A DNA stretch of 64,000 nt from an uncultured Dehalococcoidia bacterium. Its GTDB lineage: Bacteria > Chloroflexota > Dehalococcoidia > Lucifugimonadales > CATOSD01. Positions 62,602-64,000 of the stretch are shown here, one piece after another; the first letter of the stretch is position 1; each line of letters starts with the position of its first letter. The notes under the pieces are model-generated. The model was not told where the DNA came from and did not search any database. It saw nothing but the letters and a program-made list of their open reading frames with translations. The position numbers were made by a program, and so were the translations under genes. The stretch covers positions 734,442 through 798,441 of the forward strand of contig CATOSD010000002.1 in the NCBI GenBank assembly GCA_951812395.1. The letters run 5' to 3'.

Positions 62602-63672
62602 TCAACCTCGCTCCAGGCGTTCGATCACGGCGTCGCCTACGGCCTCCGTGGTGGAGGCGCCGCCGAGGTCGGGCGTCAGCGTTTCGCCGGCCTCGATGGT
62701 GCCGAGCACGGCGCGCTCGAGGGCCTGCTGCGCGTCGGCGTGTCCGAGGTGGCCGAGCATCATACCGCCGGACAGGATTGCCGCCATCGGGTTGGCGATG
62801 CCCTGCCCGACTATGTCGGGGGCGCTGCCGTGCACCGGTTCGAACATGGATGGGAAGCGGCGCTCCGGGTCGATGTTGCCGCTGGCGGCCAGGCCCATGC
62901 TGCCGGTGATGATTGCGCCGATGTCGGTGAGGATGTCGCCGAACAGGTTGCTCGCGACGACCACGTCGAAGCTTTCGGGGCGGCGCACGAAGTCCATGCA
63001 GGCGGCGTCGATCAGCAGCGACTGGGTCTGTACGTCGGGGTAGCGTGCCGCCACGGCGTCGAAAGCCCGGTCCCAGACGATCATGCCGTAGCCCTGGGCG
63101 TTGGACTTGGTGATGGAAGTGACGTGACGCTTGCGGTCGCGGCGGCGGGCGAGCTCGAATGCGTAGGTTATGACGCGCTCACAGCCGCGGCGGGTGAAGA
63201 CGCCGGCCTGGATGCCGACCTCCTCGGCGAATCCGGCGTACTGGAATCCGCCCACGTCAGCGTACTCGCCCTCGGTGTTCTCGCGGATGACGACCATGTC
63301 GATGTCGCCGGGGGACTTGTCGCGCAGCGGTGACTCCACGCCTGGGTAGAGCACGCTGGGGCGCTCGCAGACGTACTGGTCGAAGGTGCGGCGGATGGGC
63401 AGCAGCAGGCCGTTGAGTGTGACGTGGTCCTGGATGTCGGGGTGTCCGACGGCTCCGAGATAGATGGCGTCCGATTCAGCCAGTCTGTCCAGCGCGTCCG
63501 CGGGCATCATCACGCCGTGCCGGAAGTAGTAGTCGGAACCCCAGGGATGCTCGACGAAGTTCCAATCAATCTCGAACAGCTTGCCCGCCGCCCGCAACGT
63601 CTTGAGACCTTCTTCGATGACCTCGACGCCGACCCCGTCGCCCCGGATGACAGCGATGTTGTGACTGGCCAC
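62602..63672 (-). CDS. Isocitrate/isopropylmalate-family dehydrogenase (tartrate dehydrogenase-like)
   Basis: 356 residues from GTG 63672, which has GGGAGG 7 nt upstream; ATG 63699 is an alternative. IAVIRGDGVGVEVIEEGLKT, VDMVVIRENTEGEYADVGG with IRENTEGEY (not the LeuB motif), KSNAQGYGMIVWDRAF, ASNLFGDILTDIGAIITGSM and FEPVHGSAPDIVGQGIANP. The IRENTEGEY pattern is that of tartrate/isocitrate-type or homoisocitrate-type members. Substrate uncertain; it oxidatively decarboxylates a 2-hydroxyacid. Confidence 0.85.
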   Translation of the reverse strand: MASHNIAVIRGDGVGVEVIEEGLKTLRAAGKLFEIDWNFVEHPWGSDYYFRHGVMMPADALDRLAESDAIYLGAVGHPDIQDHVTLNGLLLPIRRTFDQYVCERPSVLYPGVESPLRDKSPGDIDMVVIRENTEGEYADVGGFQYAGFAEEVGIQAGVFTRRGCERVITYAFELARRRDRKRHVTSITKSNAQGYGMIVWDRAFDAVAARYPDVQTQSLLIDAACMDFVRRPESFDVVVASNLFGDILTDIGAIITGSMGLAASGNIDPERRFPSMFEPVHGSAPDIVGQGIANPMAAILSGGMMLGHLGHADAQQALERAVLGTIEAGETLTPDLGGASTTEAVGDAVIERLERG

Positions 63673-63744
63673 GTTTGCCCTCCCGGTTGGATGGGGCAAG
63701 TTTAGCGGTATGGGACGCCGAATGCCACCTGGGACGGCAGGACT

Positions 63745-63785
63745 TCACCCCCATCCTAACCTTCCCCCTGCGAGGGGGAAGGGAC
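63745..63785. repeat. Dispersed palindromic repeat copy, inverted
   Basis: CACCCCCATCCTAACC then CTTCCCCCTGCGAGGGGGAA on the plus strand, the reverse complement of the other copies. Confidence 0.8.
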
Positions 63786-64000
63786 TGTTGCTTGCCTCAC
63801 GTGCTCGAGCCACCGGGCCGTTTCGCGGGGGGAACGCAGCCGAACGAGCCGCAGGTGGGCGTACTGGGGTTCTGCGAACGCCGGGGGCAGGGTGCGGCGG
63901 TGACGCCAGTGTGTCTTGAAAGCCCACAGGAACAGGGAATTCTTTGTGAAGAAGTGGTCGAACAGGTTTTCCTTGTTGCCGTTCCAGAGCGTCTCGCGCA
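63756..64000 (-). CDS. FlaR/adenylate-kinase-like P-loop protein, C-terminal part (5' end outside window)
   Basis: 81 residues visible (RETLWNGNKENLFDHFFTKN...), containing SLFLWAFKTHWRHRRTLPPA and RLVRLRSPRETARWL, a pattern of FlaR-like adenylate-kinase-fold topology-modulation proteins. The P-loop would be upstream, beyond the window. The last residues, TVPSPSQGEG, and the stop come from the dispersed repeat. Confidence in the fold is moderate. Confidence 0.65.
   Translation of the reverse strand, partial: RETLWNGNKENLFDHFFTKNSLFLWAFKTHWRHRRTLPPAFAEPQYAHLRLVRLRSPRETARWLEHVRQATVPSPSQGEG

Noticed and set aside
1..64000. CRISPR array, prophage or integrase-tRNA island
   Set aside because: No regular direct repeats with spacers, no phage structural genes and no integrase next to tRNA-Glu were seen.

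Overview
The window looks like a chromosome segment of an uncultured bacterium, most plausibly a Chloroflexota member of the SAR202/Dehalococcoidia type. The evidence is gene content, not a phylogenetic marker. It carries many catabolic single genes (sulfatase, GMC oxidoreductase, CaiB/BaiF CoA-transferases, xanthine-dehydrogenase-like hydroxylase, amidohydrolases, FAD oxidases), T-box controlled ileS and leuS, high GC, many TTG/GTG starts and many copies of a dispersed palindromic repeat. There is no rRNA, phage or CRISPR array.

Layout. 1-12.4 kb (+ strand): sulfatase end, GMC oxidoreductase, a Zn-ribbon/OB protein with a thiolase-like partner, two tandem SDR dehydrogenases, an orphan molybdopterin hydroxylase large subunit, two metallo-beta-lactamase-fold hydrolases, a Nudix protein and an epimerase. 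12.5-18.8 kb (- strand): coaE, MoxR ATPase, CoA-type Nudix hydrolase, large VWA protein, and separately a DUF2461 gene. 18.8-24.1 kb: a gene-poor stretch, a broken DNA methyltransferase and two IS1380-type elements head to tail. 24.1-32.8 kb: T-box/ileS, a glycine-oxidase-like gene, lysS, rsmD-coaD and a coiled-coil gene. 32.9-39.3 kb: arsM, a small barrel protein, an MFS carrier, a Zn alcohol dehydrogenase, two CMD-family genes and small membrane proteins with a decayed duplicate. 39.3-48 kb: a large DNA methylase, argC, tRNA-Glu, a methyltransferase, an M14 peptidase and an EVE protein. 48-53.2 kb (-): D-aminoacylase, leuB and two CaiB genes. 53.2-64 kb (-): hicBA, a membrane CAP-domain protein, T-box/leuS, a GlcG-like protein, an aspartic-protease-like protein, dihydropyrimidinase, DUF1643, a decarboxylating dehydrogenase and the end of a FlaR-like kinase.

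Working together. Core functions are tRNA charging (ileS, leuS, lysS, tRNA-Glu), CoA synthesis and turnover (coaD, coaE, CoA Nudix), and Arg and Leu synthesis. Around them sits a broad oxidative and hydrolytic set that would feed acyl-CoA and amino-acid-like substrates into central metabolism. Two DNA methylases (one dead) and an EVE reader point to DNA modification.

The least expected structure is non-coding. Three intergenic sites (19.2, 42.4 and 53.7 kb) share a sigma70-like promoter whose 17-bp spacer holds the same palindrome-containing 13-mer. Each lies about 410-460 nt upstream of a gene on the same strand, and each has 10-bp-phased CAGAAT-like repeats in the leader. Separately, a dispersed repeat supplies the stop codon and C-terminal tail of three unrelated genes.
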